Origin: Corynebacterium fournieri
Lineage (GTDB): Bacteria > Actinomycetota > Actinomycetes > Mycobacteriales > Mycobacteriaceae
DNA length: 64,000 bases
Reading direction: 5' to 3'
Assembly: GCF_030408775.1 (NCBI RefSeq)
Contig: NZ_CP047210.1
Location: 992,001 to 1,056,000 of the forward strand
The notes under the pieces were generated by a model. The model did not search any database. It was not told the DNA's origin and saw only the letters and a list, made by a program, of their open reading frames with translations. The position numbers were made by a program, and so were the translations under genes. This document shows positions 1-8,886 of the stretch, in pieces; position 1 is the stretch's first letter; each line of letters opens with the position of its first letter.

Positions 1-155
1 GTCAGCAGGGCAGGCGAGGGCGAGCGGGAGATCCACCCGGTCGGTGGGTGGGCATCGTTGCCGGTGCGTCTTACCGCCCGCGGGTAAGCGAATTGCCGTG
101 ACGTAAGATTAGGCGCGTTAATCGCAACCCACGTGATGGACGAAGGGACGGGACT

Positions 156-455
156 GTGGCTGAGATTTCACGCGACGAGGTGTCGCGCATCGCACGCTTG
201 GCGCGCATTGCGCTCAAAGACGAGGAGCTGGACGACATTGCCCAGCAGCTGGACACGATCGTGGACGCGGTCTCGAAGGTGCAAAGCGTGGACACCGAGG
301 GCGTGACCCCGATGAGCCACCCGCACTCCATCGACGCAGGCATGCGCGAGGACGTGGAGAAGAAGACGCTGACGCAGGCTGAGGCGCTGGACCAGGCACC
401 GGCGGTGGAGGAAGACCGTTTCGTGGTGCCCCAGATTCTGGGAGAGGGAGACTAA
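156..455 (+). CDS. gatC: Glu/Asp-tRNA(Gln/Asn) amidotransferase subunit C
   Basis: This is the 99-residue small subunit of the GatCAB amidotransferase, which converts mischarged Glu-tRNA(Gln), and often Asp-tRNA(Asn), to the amidated forms. The family hallmark is the N-terminal helix (MAEISRDEVSRIARLARIAL) followed by the LDTIVDAVSKVQSVDTEGV region that wraps around GatA. Length is normal for GatC. The GTG start at 156 follows a GA-rich stretch (gaagggacggg). gatA follows 6 nt after the stop, so the two are co-transcribed; gatB lies about 5 kb downstream, as in other corynebacteria. A TAAGAT hexamer at 104-109 could be the -10 element. No glutaminyl-tRNA synthetase is visible here, but gltX and tRNA-Gln are near 35 kb, which fits the indirect Gln-tRNA route. 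Confidence 0.96.
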   Translation: MAEISRDEVSRIARLARIALKDEELDDIAQQLDTIVDAVSKVQSVDTEGVTPMSHPHSIDAGMREDVEKKTLTQAEALDQAPAVEEDRFVVPQILGEGD

Positions 456-461
456 GCAGAC

Positions 462-1943
462 ATGACGCAGTACACGATTCCGGCCGAAGGTATCGTCGCA
501 AAGCCAGCGCACGAGCTCGCAGCAATGATCCAGTCCGGTGAGGTCACCTCCCGCGAAGTCACGCAAGCCTTCCTCGACCGCATCGCTGAGGTCGACGGGG
601 AGCTCGGCGCCTTCCTGCACGTCGGTGCCGACGAGGCGCTGGCGGCCGCGGACAAGGTGGACGAGCAGGTCAAGAACGGTGAAGAGCCGGCCTCCGCGCT
701 CGCGGGCGTGCCGCTGGCGCTGAAGGACCTGCTGGTCACCACCGACGCGCCGACCACCGCGGCGTCGAAGATGCTCGAGGGCTACATGAGCCCCTACGAC
801 GCCACCGTGGTGTCCAAGCTGCACGCGGCCGGCATCCCGATTCTGGGCAAGACCAACCTGGACGAGTTCGCCATGGGGTCTTCGACGGAAAATTCGGCGT
901 ACAAGCAGACGAAGAACCCGCACGACCTCAAGCGCGTGCCGGGTGGCTCCGGCGGCGGCACTGCGGCGGCGCTCGCATCCGGCGAAGCCCCGCTGGGCAT
1001 CGGCACCGACACGGGCGGCTCCATCCGCCAGCCGGCGTCGCTGACCGGCACCGTGGGCGTGAAGCCGACCTACGGTGGGGTGTCCCGCTACGGCGTGATC
1101 GCGTGCGCGTCTTCCCTGGACCAGGTCGGCCCGTGCGCGAACAACGTGCTCGATACCGCGCTGTTGCACGAGATCATCGGCGGCCACGACGAGTTCGACG
1201 CCACCTCCGTGGACCGCGATGTGCCGGCGTGCGCCGAAGCCGCACGCGAAGGCGCGAAGGGCGACCTCAGCGACGTGAAGATCGGTCGCGTGAAGCAGTT
1301 CGAGCGCCCCGGCACGCAGGAGGGCGTGAAGGAAGCCGTCGACGCCGCCTACGCGCAGCTGGAGCGCCAAGGTGCGGAGATCGTCGAGGTGGATTGCCCC
1401 AGCTTCGAAGACGTCATGGGCGCCTACTACCTCATCCAGACCTCCGAGGTGAGCTCGAACCTCGCGCGCTTCGACGGCATGCGCTACGGACAGCGCGTCG
1501 GTGATGACGGCACGCACTCCGCCGAGGAAGTCATGGCCGCCACCCGCGGCGCGGGCTTCGGCGCCGAGGTCAAGCGCCGCATCATCCTGGGCACCTACGC
1601 ACTGTCCGTGGGCTACTACGACGCGTACTACCTGCAGGCGCAGCGCGTGCGCACCTTGGTGGCGCAGGACTTTGCCAAGGCGTTCGAGGCGTGCGACGTC
1701 ATCGCAGCGCCGTCCACCCCGACCACCGCCTTCAAGCTCGGCGATAAGGTGGACGACCCGCTGGCGATGTACAACTTCGACCTGTTCACCCTGCCGCTGA
1801 ACCTGGCTGGCCTGCCCGGCATGTCGGTTCCGGCGGGCGAGGCATCCGACACCAACCTGCCGGTGGGCCTGCAGCTGATCGCCCCCGCGTTTGAGGACGC
1901 GCGTCTGTACCGCGTGGGTGCCGCTTTTGAAGCCGGCCGTTAA
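462..1943 (+). CDS. gatA: Glu/Asp-tRNA(Gln/Asn) amidotransferase subunit A
   Basis: This is the 493-residue amidase-signature subunit. It releases ammonia from glutamine and channels it to GatB. Visible motifs are the catalytic Lys region ([18 protein letters not shown]), the glycine/serine-rich amidase signature ([20 protein letters not shown]) and the Ser-cis-Ser-Lys core that continues into [16 protein letters not shown]. Length is full. The ATG at 462 sits 6 nt after the gatC stop and the pair forms an operon. The 3' end overlaps the probable start of the downstream MFS gene, so that gene may be read from the same transcript. Confidence 0.97.
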   Translation: MTQYTIPAEGIVAKPAHELAAMIQSGEVTSREVTQAFLDRIAEVDGELGAFLHVGADEALAAADKVDEQVKNGEEPASALAGVPLALKDLLVTTDAPTTAASKMLEGYMSPYDATVVSKLHAAGIPILGKTNLDEFAMGSSTENSAYKQTKNPHDLKRVPGGSGGGTAAALASGEAPLGIGTDTGGSIRQPASLTGTVGVKPTYGGVSRYGVIACASSLDQVGPCANNVLDTALLHEIIGGHDEFDATSVDRDVPACAEAAREGAKGDLSDVKIGRVKQFERPGTQEGVKEAVDAAYAQLERQGAEIVEVDCPSFEDVMGAYYLIQTSEVSSNLARFDGMRYGQRVGDDGTHSAEEVMAATRGAGFGAEVKRRIILGTYALSVGYYDAYYLQAQRVRTLVAQDFAKAFEACDVIAAPSTPTTAFKLGDKVDDPLAMYNFDLFTLPLNLAGLPGMSVPAGEASDTNLPVGLQLIAPAFEDARLYRVGAAFEAGR

Positions 1944-3228
1944 CCCCTGGAATACCCTCGCAGCCTTGGCTGCGGGGTATTTTCTTGTGCTGATCGACCA
2001 GGGCTTCATGCCCGTGATCACCCCGCTTCTGCCCTTCGAGGTCTCCGGCGCGGTGTGGTTGACTAGCATTTACCTGCTGTGCACGGTCGCACCGATGCCG
2101 GCCACAGGCAAGCTTGGCGACGCCTTCGGCCAACGCCGCATCTTCCTCATCGGCTTGGCCGTCTACGTGGCGGCGCTGGTGTTCGCTGGGGCGTCGTGGT
2201 CGTTCGGTTCACTGATGGTTGCGCGCGGGCTGCAAGGTCTGGGCGCGGCGGTGTTCCTGCCGCAGGCGTTCGGGCTGATCCCGCGCGTGTTCGCCCACGA
2301 CAAGCAAGGCCGTGCTTTCGCCGTGTGGGGCGTGATCGGTTCTGTCGCCTCGCTGATCGGGCCTGTGGCCGGTGGGGCAGTGGCTCAGCAATTCGGCTGG
2401 CGCGCCGCATTTTTGTCCCAGGCCTTGCTCGGCGCAGTCGCCCTCATCGCCGGATTTGCCGCCCTGCCGCGTCTGCCGCGCAGCGGCGAGCGGGTGACTC
2501 TGCTGTCGGCGCTGCTGTCCTTCGGCGGGCTGGGGCTGCTCGTCTACGGCATTCAGTTCGGCCGGTGGCCCGCCATCCTGTTCGGAGCGGTCTTGCTCGG
2601 CATTTTGGTGCTGTCGGCCCGCAACGGCACTGACGACGGCTTTTTGCCCGTGGACCTGTTGGCGGACCGCTCGTTCGCCCTCGGAGCGCTCGGGGTGGCG
2701 GCGATGGGGTTCACCGTCGCGTCCATGTTCATCCCGCTGATGTACTGGCTGCAAACCGTGGCTGGCGCCTCGCCGACGGCATCCGGGGCCATCACCGCGC
2801 CGATGTCCGTGTTCGCGCTCGTGCTCACCCCGGTGGCGGGATACCTGACCGACCGGCGCGACCCGGGCAAGCTCTGCGCGGCCGGGTTTGCTGTTTCCGC
2901 TGCCGGGCTGGCGCTCGCCATCGCGCTCATCCACTCCGGTGCCGGGGTGTGGTGGTTTACGGCGGTGACATCACTGCTGGGTATCGGCGGGGCGTTTGTG
3001 TGGGCACCCAACGCGGCAGTGACTATGCGCGGGATCGCCGAGCATGAGACGGGGGCGGCCTCCGGGCTCTACAACACGGCGCGCCAGGTGGGCAGCGTGC
3101 TCGGTGTCGCGCTGGTGGGCATGGTGCTCGCCTCCGGCGAGGTCGCTTCCACCGCAGGTTGGGCGCTGGCCCTGCCGCTGGTGGCCATGGCTGTCGGGGC
3201 AGTGTCGTCGCTGGGGCTTCGCGGGTAG
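1918..3228 (+). CDS. MFS drug-resistance type transporter (DHA2-like)
   Basis: This is a predicted multi-pass major facilitator protein of about 436 residues. It opens with [20 protein letters not shown], which resembles the first helix of EmrB/QacA-type (DHA2) exporters, and carries the inter-helix motif [16 protein letters not shown] (motif A-like) and [10 protein letters not shown] in the second half. No substrate can be inferred. The start is uncertain: the frame opens at TTG 1891, but GTG 1918 or TTG 1927 place the N-terminus just before the first helix, so the gene overlaps the end of gatA by about 26 nt. No good ribosome site is seen, which suggests coupling to gatA translation. pfkA follows 10 nt after the stop but has its own -10-like TAGCCT. 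Confidence 0.85.
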   Translation: MPLLKPAVNPWNTLAALAAGYFLVLIDQGFMPVITPLLPFEVSGAVWLTSIYLLCTVAPMPATGKLGDAFGQRRIFLIGLAVYVAALVFAGASWSFGSLMVARGLQGLGAAVFLPQAFGLIPRVFAHDKQGRAFAVWGVIGSVASLIGPVAGGAVAQQFGWRAAFLSQALLGAVALIAGFAALPRLPRSGERVTLLSALLSFGGLGLLVYGIQFGRWPAILFGAVLLGILVLSARNGTDDGFLPVDLLADRSFALGALGVAAMGFTVASMFIPLMYWLQTVAGASPTASGAITAPMSVFALVLTPVAGYLTDRRDPGKLCAAGFAVSAAGLALAIALIHSGAGVWWFTAVTSLLGIGGAFVWAPNAAVTMRGIAEHETGAASGLYNTARQVGSVLGVALVGMVLASGEVASTAGWALALPLVAMAVGAVSSLGLRG

Positions 3229-3238
3229 CCTGGCGGGT

Positions 3239-4270
3239 ATGCGACTTGCCACCTTGACCTCCGGCGGCGACTGCCCCGGCCTCAACGCTGTTATCCGCGG
3301 CATCGTCCGTACCGCCAACACGGAATACGGCTCCACCGTCGTGGGCTACCGCGACGGTTGGGTGGGCCTGATGGAAGACCGCCGCGTCGACCTGTACGAC
3401 GACGCCTACATGGACTCCCTGCTCCTGCGCGGTGGCACTGTGCTTGGCACCGGCCGCCTGCACCCGGACAAGTTCAAGGCGGGGCTGGACCAGATTAAGG
3501 CCAACTTGGACGATGCCGGTGTGGACGCGCTTATCGCCATCGGCGGCGAAGGCACGCTCAAGGGCGCGAAGTGGCTCTCCGACAACGGCGTTCCTGTCGT
3601 GGGCGTGCCCAAGACCATCGACAACGACGTCGCCGCGACCGACTACACCTTCGGCTTCGACACGGCTGTCTCGGTCGCCACCGACGCGATCGACCGGCTG
3701 CACACCACTGCAGAGTCCCACAACCGCATCCTCATCGTGGAGGTGATGGGACGCCACGTGGGATGGATTGCCTTGCACGCAGGCATGGCCGGCGGCGCGC
3801 ACTATACCGTGATCCCCGAGGAACCCTTTGACATCGCGGAGATCTGCAAGGCCATGGAGCGCCGCTTCCAGATGGGGGAGAAGTACGGCATCATCGTCGT
3901 CGCCGAGGGCGCAACACCCAAGGAAGGCACGATGGATGCCGGGCTGGGCAAAGAAGACGAGTTCGGCCACATCACCTTTAACGGCATGGGCCAGATCATC
4001 GGCGACGAGGTGAAAAAGCGCCTCGGCTACGACGTGCGCACCACCGTGCTCGGCCACACCCAGCGCGGTGGCACGCCGACCGCCTACGACCGCGTGCTGG
4101 CCACCCGCTACGGTGTGCACGCTACCCGCGCGGCGCACGAGGGCAACTTCGGCAGCTGTGTTGCCCTGCACGGCGAGGACATCGAACTGGTCGCCCTCGA
4201 GGACGCGGTTGCGCACCTGAAGACGGTGCCGGAACACCGCTACGCCACCGCGCGCGCGATGTTTACATAG
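3239..4270 (+). CDS. pfkA: 6-phosphofructokinase, ATP-type
   Basis: This is a 343-residue phosphofructokinase that phosphorylates fructose 6-phosphate in glycolysis. Motifs: [15 protein letters not shown] at the N-terminus (nucleotide binding), GGEGTLKGA near residue 103, where the glycine after the acidic residue points to ATP rather than pyrophosphate use, PKTIDNDV with the catalytic Asp, MGRHVGWIA, and [14 protein letters not shown]. The ATG at 3239 has no Shine-Dalgarno sequence; TAGCCT ends 7 nt upstream, so a leaderless transcript is likely. That hexamer overlaps the stop of the MFS gene. Length and motifs fit the mixed-substrate group III PFKs of actinobacteria. Confidence 0.96.
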   Translation: MRLATLTSGGDCPGLNAVIRGIVRTANTEYGSTVVGYRDGWVGLMEDRRVDLYDDAYMDSLLLRGGTVLGTGRLHPDKFKAGLDQIKANLDDAGVDALIAIGGEGTLKGAKWLSDNGVPVVGVPKTIDNDVAATDYTFGFDTAVSVATDAIDRLHTTAESHNRILIVEVMGRHVGWIALHAGMAGGAHYTVIPEEPFDIAEICKAMERRFQMGEKYGIIVVAEGATPKEGTMDAGLGKEDEFGHITFNGMGQIIGDEVKKRLGYDVRTTVLGHTQRGGTPTAYDRVLATRYGVHATRAAHEGNFGSCVALHGEDIELVALEDAVAHLKTVPEHRYATARAMFT

Positions 4271-4288
4271 CGCACGCACGCTCACGCT

Positions 4289-4804
4289 ATGAGAGATAGA
4301 GTTCCGGATCCTTGCCGCCTGCTCGTCGTCGGCATCAACCCCGGCCGCCTGACCGAGGAAGTCGACGCGCCGTTCGCCTACCCCGGCAACCGCTTCTGGC
4401 CCGCGCTCGAGGCTGCCGGCATCACGCCGTACCGCGTCCACGCCAACGAGGGGCTGTCCGACAAGGATGCCGCCATGCTTGCCGAGCTCGGCATCGGATT
4501 TACCAACCTGGTGAACCGCATGACGCCGCGCGCCTCCGAACTGACCAAGGCGGAGTTGGTCAAGGGAGGTGAGGTGGTGCGGGACGTCGTCGCAAAGCAT
4601 GAGCCAAAGGCCGTGATGTTCGCGGGAGTTGGGGCCTATCGCGATGCCTATCGACGACCAAAGGCCACCCGCGGCCTCCAACCCGAAACGTTCGCCGGGG
4701 TGCCGGTGTGGGTGGTGGGCAACCCCAGCGGGCTCAACGCCCACGAGACGCTGGCGTCCCTCGCGGAGAGCTACCGCGAGGTGTGGGAAGCGACCGGCTC
4801 CTGA
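4289..4804 (+). CDS. mug: G:T/U mismatch-specific DNA glycosylase (Mug family)
   Basis: This 171-residue protein belongs to the Mug/TDG family of uracil-DNA glycosylases, which remove U or T mispaired with G. The first signature is VVGINPGRLTEEVDAPFAYPGNRFW, where the Asn of GINPG is the catalytic residue of the family. The second is VVGNPSGLNAHET, the loop that contacts the flipped base and the opposite strand. Length fits. It lies 18 nt after pfkA on the same strand. Its last 34 nt overlap the convergent PrsW-type gene, so their 3' ends are antisense to each other. Confidence 0.9.
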   Translation: MRDRVPDPCRLLVVGINPGRLTEEVDAPFAYPGNRFWPALEAAGITPYRVHANEGLSDKDAAMLAELGIGFTNLVNRMTPRASELTKAELVKGGEVVRDVVAKHEPKAVMFAGVGAYRDAYRRPKATRGLQPETFAGVPVWVVGNPSGLNAHETLASLAESYREVWEATGS

Positions 4805-5592
4805 CGGCCGATGCGGCAGGAGCGGCGATAGAGCCAGATGAGCAGCACCCAGAGCAGGACAGAGACTGCCAACATAGCCACAATTCCGAAAGTGCCGGGA
4901 AGCTCACGGGAGCCGTTGAAGGCACCGTGGAGCGCGGCGGCCAGCACAAACCAGCCCGCGAGCCGGGAGAGACGCCAGCCGAGGGGCTGGTCGGTGCGAC
5001 ACAGGAATACACCGAGGCCCCACGCAGCCACCCCGGTATAGACCGCGTGAGCAAATGGTCCCAAAACAACCAACGCAAGCATGGCAACCACACCGTCGCG
5101 GTACTCCGAGTGCAGATCAAGCACCGCCGCGACTGCGGAATTACTCAGCGTCTCGCCGACCGTGAAGCCTGCTCCGACCGCCATGCCGACCACAGCCGCC
5201 TCGACGGGTCGGCGCACCGGTGCGAAGGCGGAGATGACGAGCAACGCAGCCAGCAACTTGGCGGTCTCCTCAGGAATCGAAGAAAACAGGTACGTCACAG
5301 CGTCGGGCAGCTGCTGCGTCGCGGTGAGGTAGGCGGAGTTGACGCGTGGGACTACGCCGCTCACGCCCACTCCGGCGATCACGCCAACTGGCAGCCACCA
5401 CGAAGCTTCTGGCCGCCCAGGGTGCCGGCGCAACAGGAGCCACAGCGCCGCCACGGCGATGAGGACGAACGCGGCCGCCACTGCACCGAACACGGGCGTC
5501 CATAGCACTTGGGTGAGCGCGAAGATGTAGCGTGCCGCACACGCAAAAATAGCGAGTCCGCCGAGGGCTTGGAGTACGACGTTCGTTCGCAT
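4771..5592 (-). CDS. PrsW-family intramembrane metalloprotease
   Basis: This 273-residue polytopic membrane protein carries the PrsW/CPBP-like signature. SSIPEETAKLLAAL has the EE pair with a following Lys. GFTVGETL, GPFAHAVYTG and LHGAFNGSRE carry the conserved Glu and His residues expected to bind zinc within the membrane. PrsW of Bacillus subtilis cleaves an anti-sigma factor; the substrate here is unknown. The ATG at 5592 shares its A with the TGA stop of the upstream exported-protein gene (TGATG), so the two are translationally coupled and may work together. The 3' end overlaps mug by 34 nt on the opposite strand. Seven or eight hydrophobic segments are evident. Confidence 0.85.
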   Translation of the reverse strand: MRTNVVLQALGGLAIFACAARYIFALTQVLWTPVFGAVAAAFVLIAVAALWLLLRRHPGRPEASWWLPVGVIAGVGVSGVVPRVNSAYLTATQQLPDAVTYLFSSIPEETAKLLAALLVISAFAPVRRPVEAAVVGMAVGAGFTVGETLSNSAVAAVLDLHSEYRDGVVAMLALVVLGPFAHAVYTGVAAWGLGVFLCRTDQPLGWRLSRLAGWFVLAAALHGAFNGSRELPGTFGIVAMLAVSVLLWVLLIWLYRRSCRIGRQEPVASHTSR

Positions 5593-6113
5593 CAACGGGC
5601 CTCCTCAGCGACGAAGCGGTCGACGATCTCGTGGCCGTCGGTGTCCGAAGCCGCGACGTACACCGTCAGGTTGTCGCGTTCGGTGGCGGCGATAGACACG
5701 CCGTCGTGGTGCACCGCATAGACACCGGAGGCAGGGTGATCGAGCTCGTCCGGGGTGATTCGTTCGCCATTCGAGGCTAGCCAATACAAGCGCGTGACGG
5801 CGTTGGCGAGCTCGGCTTCATCGCCTAAAGAGTCTTCGGTGCGCAGCTGGATCCGCGTGTCGCCGCAATCCCATTTCGCCGTGTCGGAGCCACCGTCAGT
5901 TTGGGGGCACTGCAGCACCGAGCCGTCTGCGTTGCGCAGTGTGACGCCACCCGCAGTCACCTCCGTGACTTCGGGGACTTCGGGCTCGTCGCTTTGCGTT
6001 GCCGCCTGGGCCATGAACGGGGCCGCCAGGAGCAAAGCGCCGGCCGCCACAAGCCCTACGGTTCCGGTGCGGGTATTTCTGTCAGAGAAGTCCGGGTAAA
6101 ACACTTCGGGCAT
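5592..6113 (-). CDS. exported or membrane-anchored protein of unknown function, coupled to PrsW-type protease
   Basis: This is a 173-residue protein I do not recognise. The N-terminus (MPEVFYPDFSDRNTRTGTVG) is cytosolic-looking and is followed by a hydrophobic stretch, GLVAAGALLLAAPFMAQAAT, that could be a signal peptide or a single anchor ending at AQA-AT. The mature part is acidic and contains a likely disulfide pair (LQCPQTDGG...KWDCGDTR). It is the first gene of a two-gene minus-strand unit; its TGA overlaps the ATG of the PrsW-type protease by one base. That coupling makes it a candidate partner or substrate, which is inference only. Confidence 0.75.
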   Translation of the reverse strand: MPEVFYPDFSDRNTRTGTVGLVAAGALLLAAPFMAQAATQSDEPEVPEVTEVTAGGVTLRNADGSVLQCPQTDGGSDTAKWDCGDTRIQLRTEDSLGDEAELANAVTRLYWLASNGERITPDELDHPASGVYAVHHDGVSIAATERDNLTVYVAASDTDGHEIVDRFVAEEAR

Positions 6114-6179
6114 TATAGGGAAAATCGCTCCTTACCGCAGCGGCCACCTATATGTACTTTTGGCATTAGCGTGTCTCCC

Positions 6180-7127
6180 ATGACTTTGCTCAACCAGATG
6201 GCGGCTGCCTACGAGGCGTGGATGCCGCGCCAACTGCACGAGTGGTACATCGCAGACCAGCGCCGCGAGCTAGCGGTGGCAGAGATGCGCCCGCAGGCGC
6301 AGCATGTGGCAAACGAGGAGTTCGGCGCGGGCTTTCGCGACCATCTGAAACCTCTCGGCGGCCCGGACGTGCCCGACCCGCTGGCGTGGGCAAACCGGCG
6401 TGTCGAGTTCGCCGACGGGCAGTGGTGCGTCGCCGGGATCCGCTTTCTGGGCCTGGACCCCGACAAGGCGTTCGTGCACGTCGTCGCGACATCCGTGCCC
6501 CCGGAGCACGACGGACTGCGCTTTTACGCGGAGCAGCTCCACCGCGAGTTCGCGGAGTTCAGCCCGCTGGCCATCCGCTTCGAGCTGCCGAACCCGCCCG
6601 AGGACGCGGACGTCGACCAGTGGATTCTGGCCGGCTTAGTCTCCGAGCTGCGCGAGCGGCCCCGTCGGCCGCAATACGAGCGCGTCCGGCTCACCCCAGC
6701 AGATCCCGCGGAGATGGCGGCCTACGCCGACGAGGTGCTGACCAACGTAGCCAAGCAAAACCCCGAAGTCCGCACCTGGACGGAGAACGCGACCCTGGAG
6801 CAGCTGCAAAGCTGCGCGGAGACCGGTGCGCTGTGCACGGTCGAGGTGGACGGCCAGCGCGCCGGGGTCATCGCCGCGGCCCGCGACGACGCCAACGGCA
6901 TGCGCGGGTTCCAGGTCTACGAATTCTTGCTCGACGACCATGCGCGCGGGCGCGGTTTCGCACCAGCGGTGATGCAGTTGCTTTGCGACGTCCTGCCGGC
7001 CAATGCCACCGACACGTTGTGGGGGACGATTCACGCGGGCAATGGGCCGTCGATAGGCAATGCGCTCGCTGTGGGACGCGAGAAAATCGCCGCGTTTGTG
7101 TGGGTCGCGCGACGCGGCGAGCTGTAG
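6180..7127 (+). CDS. GNAT-family acetyltransferase-like protein
   Basis: This is a 315-residue protein with two parts. The N-terminal 190 residues have no recognisable motif (LHEWYIADQRRELAVAEMRP, then an alpha/beta region). The C-terminal third resembles a GCN5-type N-acetyltransferase: CTVEVDGQRAGVIAAARD, then VYEFLLDDHARGRGFAPAVM with the RGRG(F)A acetyl-CoA loop, then TLWGTIHAGNGPSIGNALAVGR. Substrate unknown. I start it at ATG 6180; the open frame extends upstream but there overlaps the oppositely oriented exported-protein gene. It ends 36 nt before gatB. Confidence 0.8.
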   Translation: MTLLNQMAAAYEAWMPRQLHEWYIADQRRELAVAEMRPQAQHVANEEFGAGFRDHLKPLGGPDVPDPLAWANRRVEFADGQWCVAGIRFLGLDPDKAFVHVVATSVPPEHDGLRFYAEQLHREFAEFSPLAIRFELPNPPEDADVDQWILAGLVSELRERPRRPQYERVRLTPADPAEMAAYADEVLTNVAKQNPEVRTWTENATLEQLQSCAETGALCTVEVDGQRAGVIAAARDDANGMRGFQVYEFLLDDHARGRGFAPAVMQLLCDVLPANATDTLWGTIHAGNGPSIGNALAVGREKIAAFVWVARRGEL

Positions 7128-7163
7128 CGCGGGCGCGCGGGGCGGGGCAGTAGACTGGGGCGC

Positions 7164-8666
7164 ATGACTGCGTACGACCTGATGGAATACGACGAGGTAC
7201 TGGAAAAGTACGACCCGGTAATGGGCCTTGAGGTGCACGTCGAGCTCGCCACCGAGACGAAGATGTTCTCCACCTCCTCCGCCCACTTCGGCGCAGAGCC
7301 GAACACGAACATCGACCCGGTTTCCCTCGGCCTGCCGGGTGCGCTGCCGGTGGTCAACGCCAAGGGCGTGGAGTGGGCCATCAAGATCGGGCTTGCGCTC
7401 AACTGCAAGATCGCCGAGAGCTCCCGCTTCGCGCGCAAGAACTACTTCTACCCGGACCAGCCGAAGAACTACCAGATTTCCCAGTACGACGAGCCGATCG
7501 CCTACGACGGCTACCTCGACGTCGTGCTCGAAGACGGCACCGAGTGGCGCGTGGAAATCGAGCGCGCGCACATGGAGGAAGACACCGGCAAGCTCACCCA
7601 CCTCGGTTCCGCCTCCGGCCGCATCACCGGCGCGACCGCGTCGCTGGTGGACTGCAACCGCGCGGGCATTCCGCTGATCGAGATCGTGACCAAGCCGATC
7701 ATCGGCGCCGGCGAGCGCGCCCCCGAGGTGGCAAAGGCCTACGTCGGCGCGCTGCGTGAGCTGGTCAAGGCCCTCGGCGTCTCCGACGCGCGCATGGACC
7801 AGGGCAGCATGCGTTGCGACGCGAACGTGTCCCTGCGCCCGGTCGGCCAGGAAAAGTTCGGCACCCGCACCGAGACGAAGAACATCAACTCGCTGAAGTC
7901 CGTCGAGCAGGCCGTGCGCTTTGAGATGCAGCGCCAAGCCGCCGTTTTGGACGACGGCGGGGAAGTGGTCCAGGAAACCCGCCACTACCAGGAAAAGGAC
8001 GGCACAACCTCCAAGGGCCGCCCGAAGGAAGAGGCGTCTGACTACCGCTACTTCAACGACCCGGACCTGCCGCCGGTGATTGCGAAGCCGGAATGGGTCG
8101 AGGAGATCCGCGCGACCCTGCCGGAGCTGCCCTGGGTGCGCCGCGCCCGCATCCAGGAGGAGTGGCAGCTGCCGGAGAAGGAGTTCCGCGACCTTGTCAA
8201 CGCCGGTGCTCTCGACCTGATCGTGGACACCGTCGAGGCCGGCGCCACTCCGGACGAGGCGCGCGCCTGGTGGGTCTCCTACATCAACGGCAAGGCCAAC
8301 GAGGCGGGCAAGGACCTCGACGCGATCGGCGTCACCCCGGCGGACGTCGCCCGCGTGGTCGAGCTGGTCAAGGAAGGCAAGCTGACCACCAAGCTGGGCC
8401 GCCAGGCCATCGACGGCGTCATCGCCGGCGAAGGCAACGTCGACGAGGTTGTCGCCGCCCGCGGCCTGGAGGTCGTGCGCGACGACGGGGCCATCGAGAA
8501 GGCTGTGGACGAGGCACTGGCCGCCAACCCGGACATCGTGGAGAAGTACCGCGCGGGTAACAAGAAGGTCACCGGCGCCATCGTCGGTGCCGTGATGAAG
8601 GCGACGCAGGGCAAGGCTGACCCGGGCCAGGTCAACCAGCTCATCGCGAAGAAGCTCGCGGAGTAG
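7164..8666 (+). CDS. gatB: Glu/Asp-tRNA(Gln/Asn) amidotransferase subunit B
   Basis: This is the 500-residue GatB subunit, which activates the mischarged aminoacyl-tRNA by phosphorylation and transfers ammonia from GatA. Motifs: [45 protein letters not shown] (metal and tRNA-binding region), [13 protein letters not shown], and the C-terminal YqeY-like tail from about residue 350 to the end. Length is normal. The ATG at 7164 has a TAGACT hexamer ending 7 nt upstream and no ribosome site, so it is probably leaderless. It is separated from gatCA by about 5 kb, and a strong hairpin follows. Confidence 0.97.
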   Translation: MTAYDLMEYDEVLEKYDPVMGLEVHVELATETKMFSTSSAHFGAEPNTNIDPVSLGLPGALPVVNAKGVEWAIKIGLALNCKIAESSRFARKNYFYPDQPKNYQISQYDEPIAYDGYLDVVLEDGTEWRVEIERAHMEEDTGKLTHLGSASGRITGATASLVDCNRAGIPLIEIVTKPIIGAGERAPEVAKAYVGALRELVKALGVSDARMDQGSMRCDANVSLRPVGQEKFGTRTETKNINSLKSVEQAVRFEMQRQAAVLDDGGEVVQETRHYQEKDGTTSKGRPKEEASDYRYFNDPDLPPVIAKPEWVEEIRATLPELPWVRRARIQEEWQLPEKEFRDLVNAGALDLIVDTVEAGATPDEARAWWVSYINGKANEAGKDLDAIGVTPADVARVVELVKEGKLTTKLGRQAIDGVIAGEGNVDEVVAARGLEVVRDDGAIEKAVDEALAANPDIVEKYRAGNKKVTGAIVGAVMKATQGKADPGQVNQLIAKKLAE

Positions 8667-8677
8667 CAACCACCCCG

Positions 8678-8746
8678 AAACCGGCTACCTAGAGCCGGCT
8701 ACCAGGCGAAAATCGTGCTGGTAGCCGGGAGTGGGTAGCCGGTTTT
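8678..8746 (+). terminator. nested double hairpin after gatB
   Basis: An outer perfect 12-bp stem (aaaccggctacc, 8678-8689, with ggtagccggttt, 8734-8745) encloses an inner perfect 11-bp stem (ccggctaccag, 8695-8705, with ctggtagccgg, 8718-8728). The outer arm ends in TTTT. The same nine-base core occurs four times in alternating orientation. The position 11 nt after the gatB stop and the T run argue for a terminator. The region then runs into two near-identical 'gtcgccgacga(g/a)gccggg' copies at 8762-8815. Confidence 0.75.
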
Positions 8747-8830
8747 CCATTTCCCCGCCGCAGTCGCCGACGAGGCCGGGGGCCGCCGCGGTCGCCGACG
8801 AAGCCGGGGCGGGGACTGGGCCCGCAACGC

Positions 8831-8861
8831 AAAACCCCGGCCAGCGCGGGGCTGGCCGGGG
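8831..8861 (-). terminator. Rho-independent terminator of the YkvI-like gene
   Basis: A 10-bp perfect stem, ccccggccag (8835-8844) with ctggccgggg (8852-8861), is preceded on the plus strand by aaaa, which is a T run on the minus strand. It lies 25 nt beyond the stop codon of the minus-strand permease gene. Confidence 0.8.
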
Positions 8862-8886
8862 CGGGGAGGCGTCGTAAAGCTACTGC

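Noticed and set aside
1-70. 5' end of a divergent gene upstream of gatC
   Set aside because: The only minus-strand ATG (position 55) runs into a stop within 17 codons.
168-2069. 633-residue minus-strand frame opposite gatC-gatA
   Set aside because: Shadow of high-GC coding sequence; composition rich in Arg, His, Gly and Val with no motifs, and gatA is certain.
6636-8669. 677-residue minus-strand frame opposite gatB
   Set aside because: No start signal and no motifs; gatB on the other strand is unmistakable.
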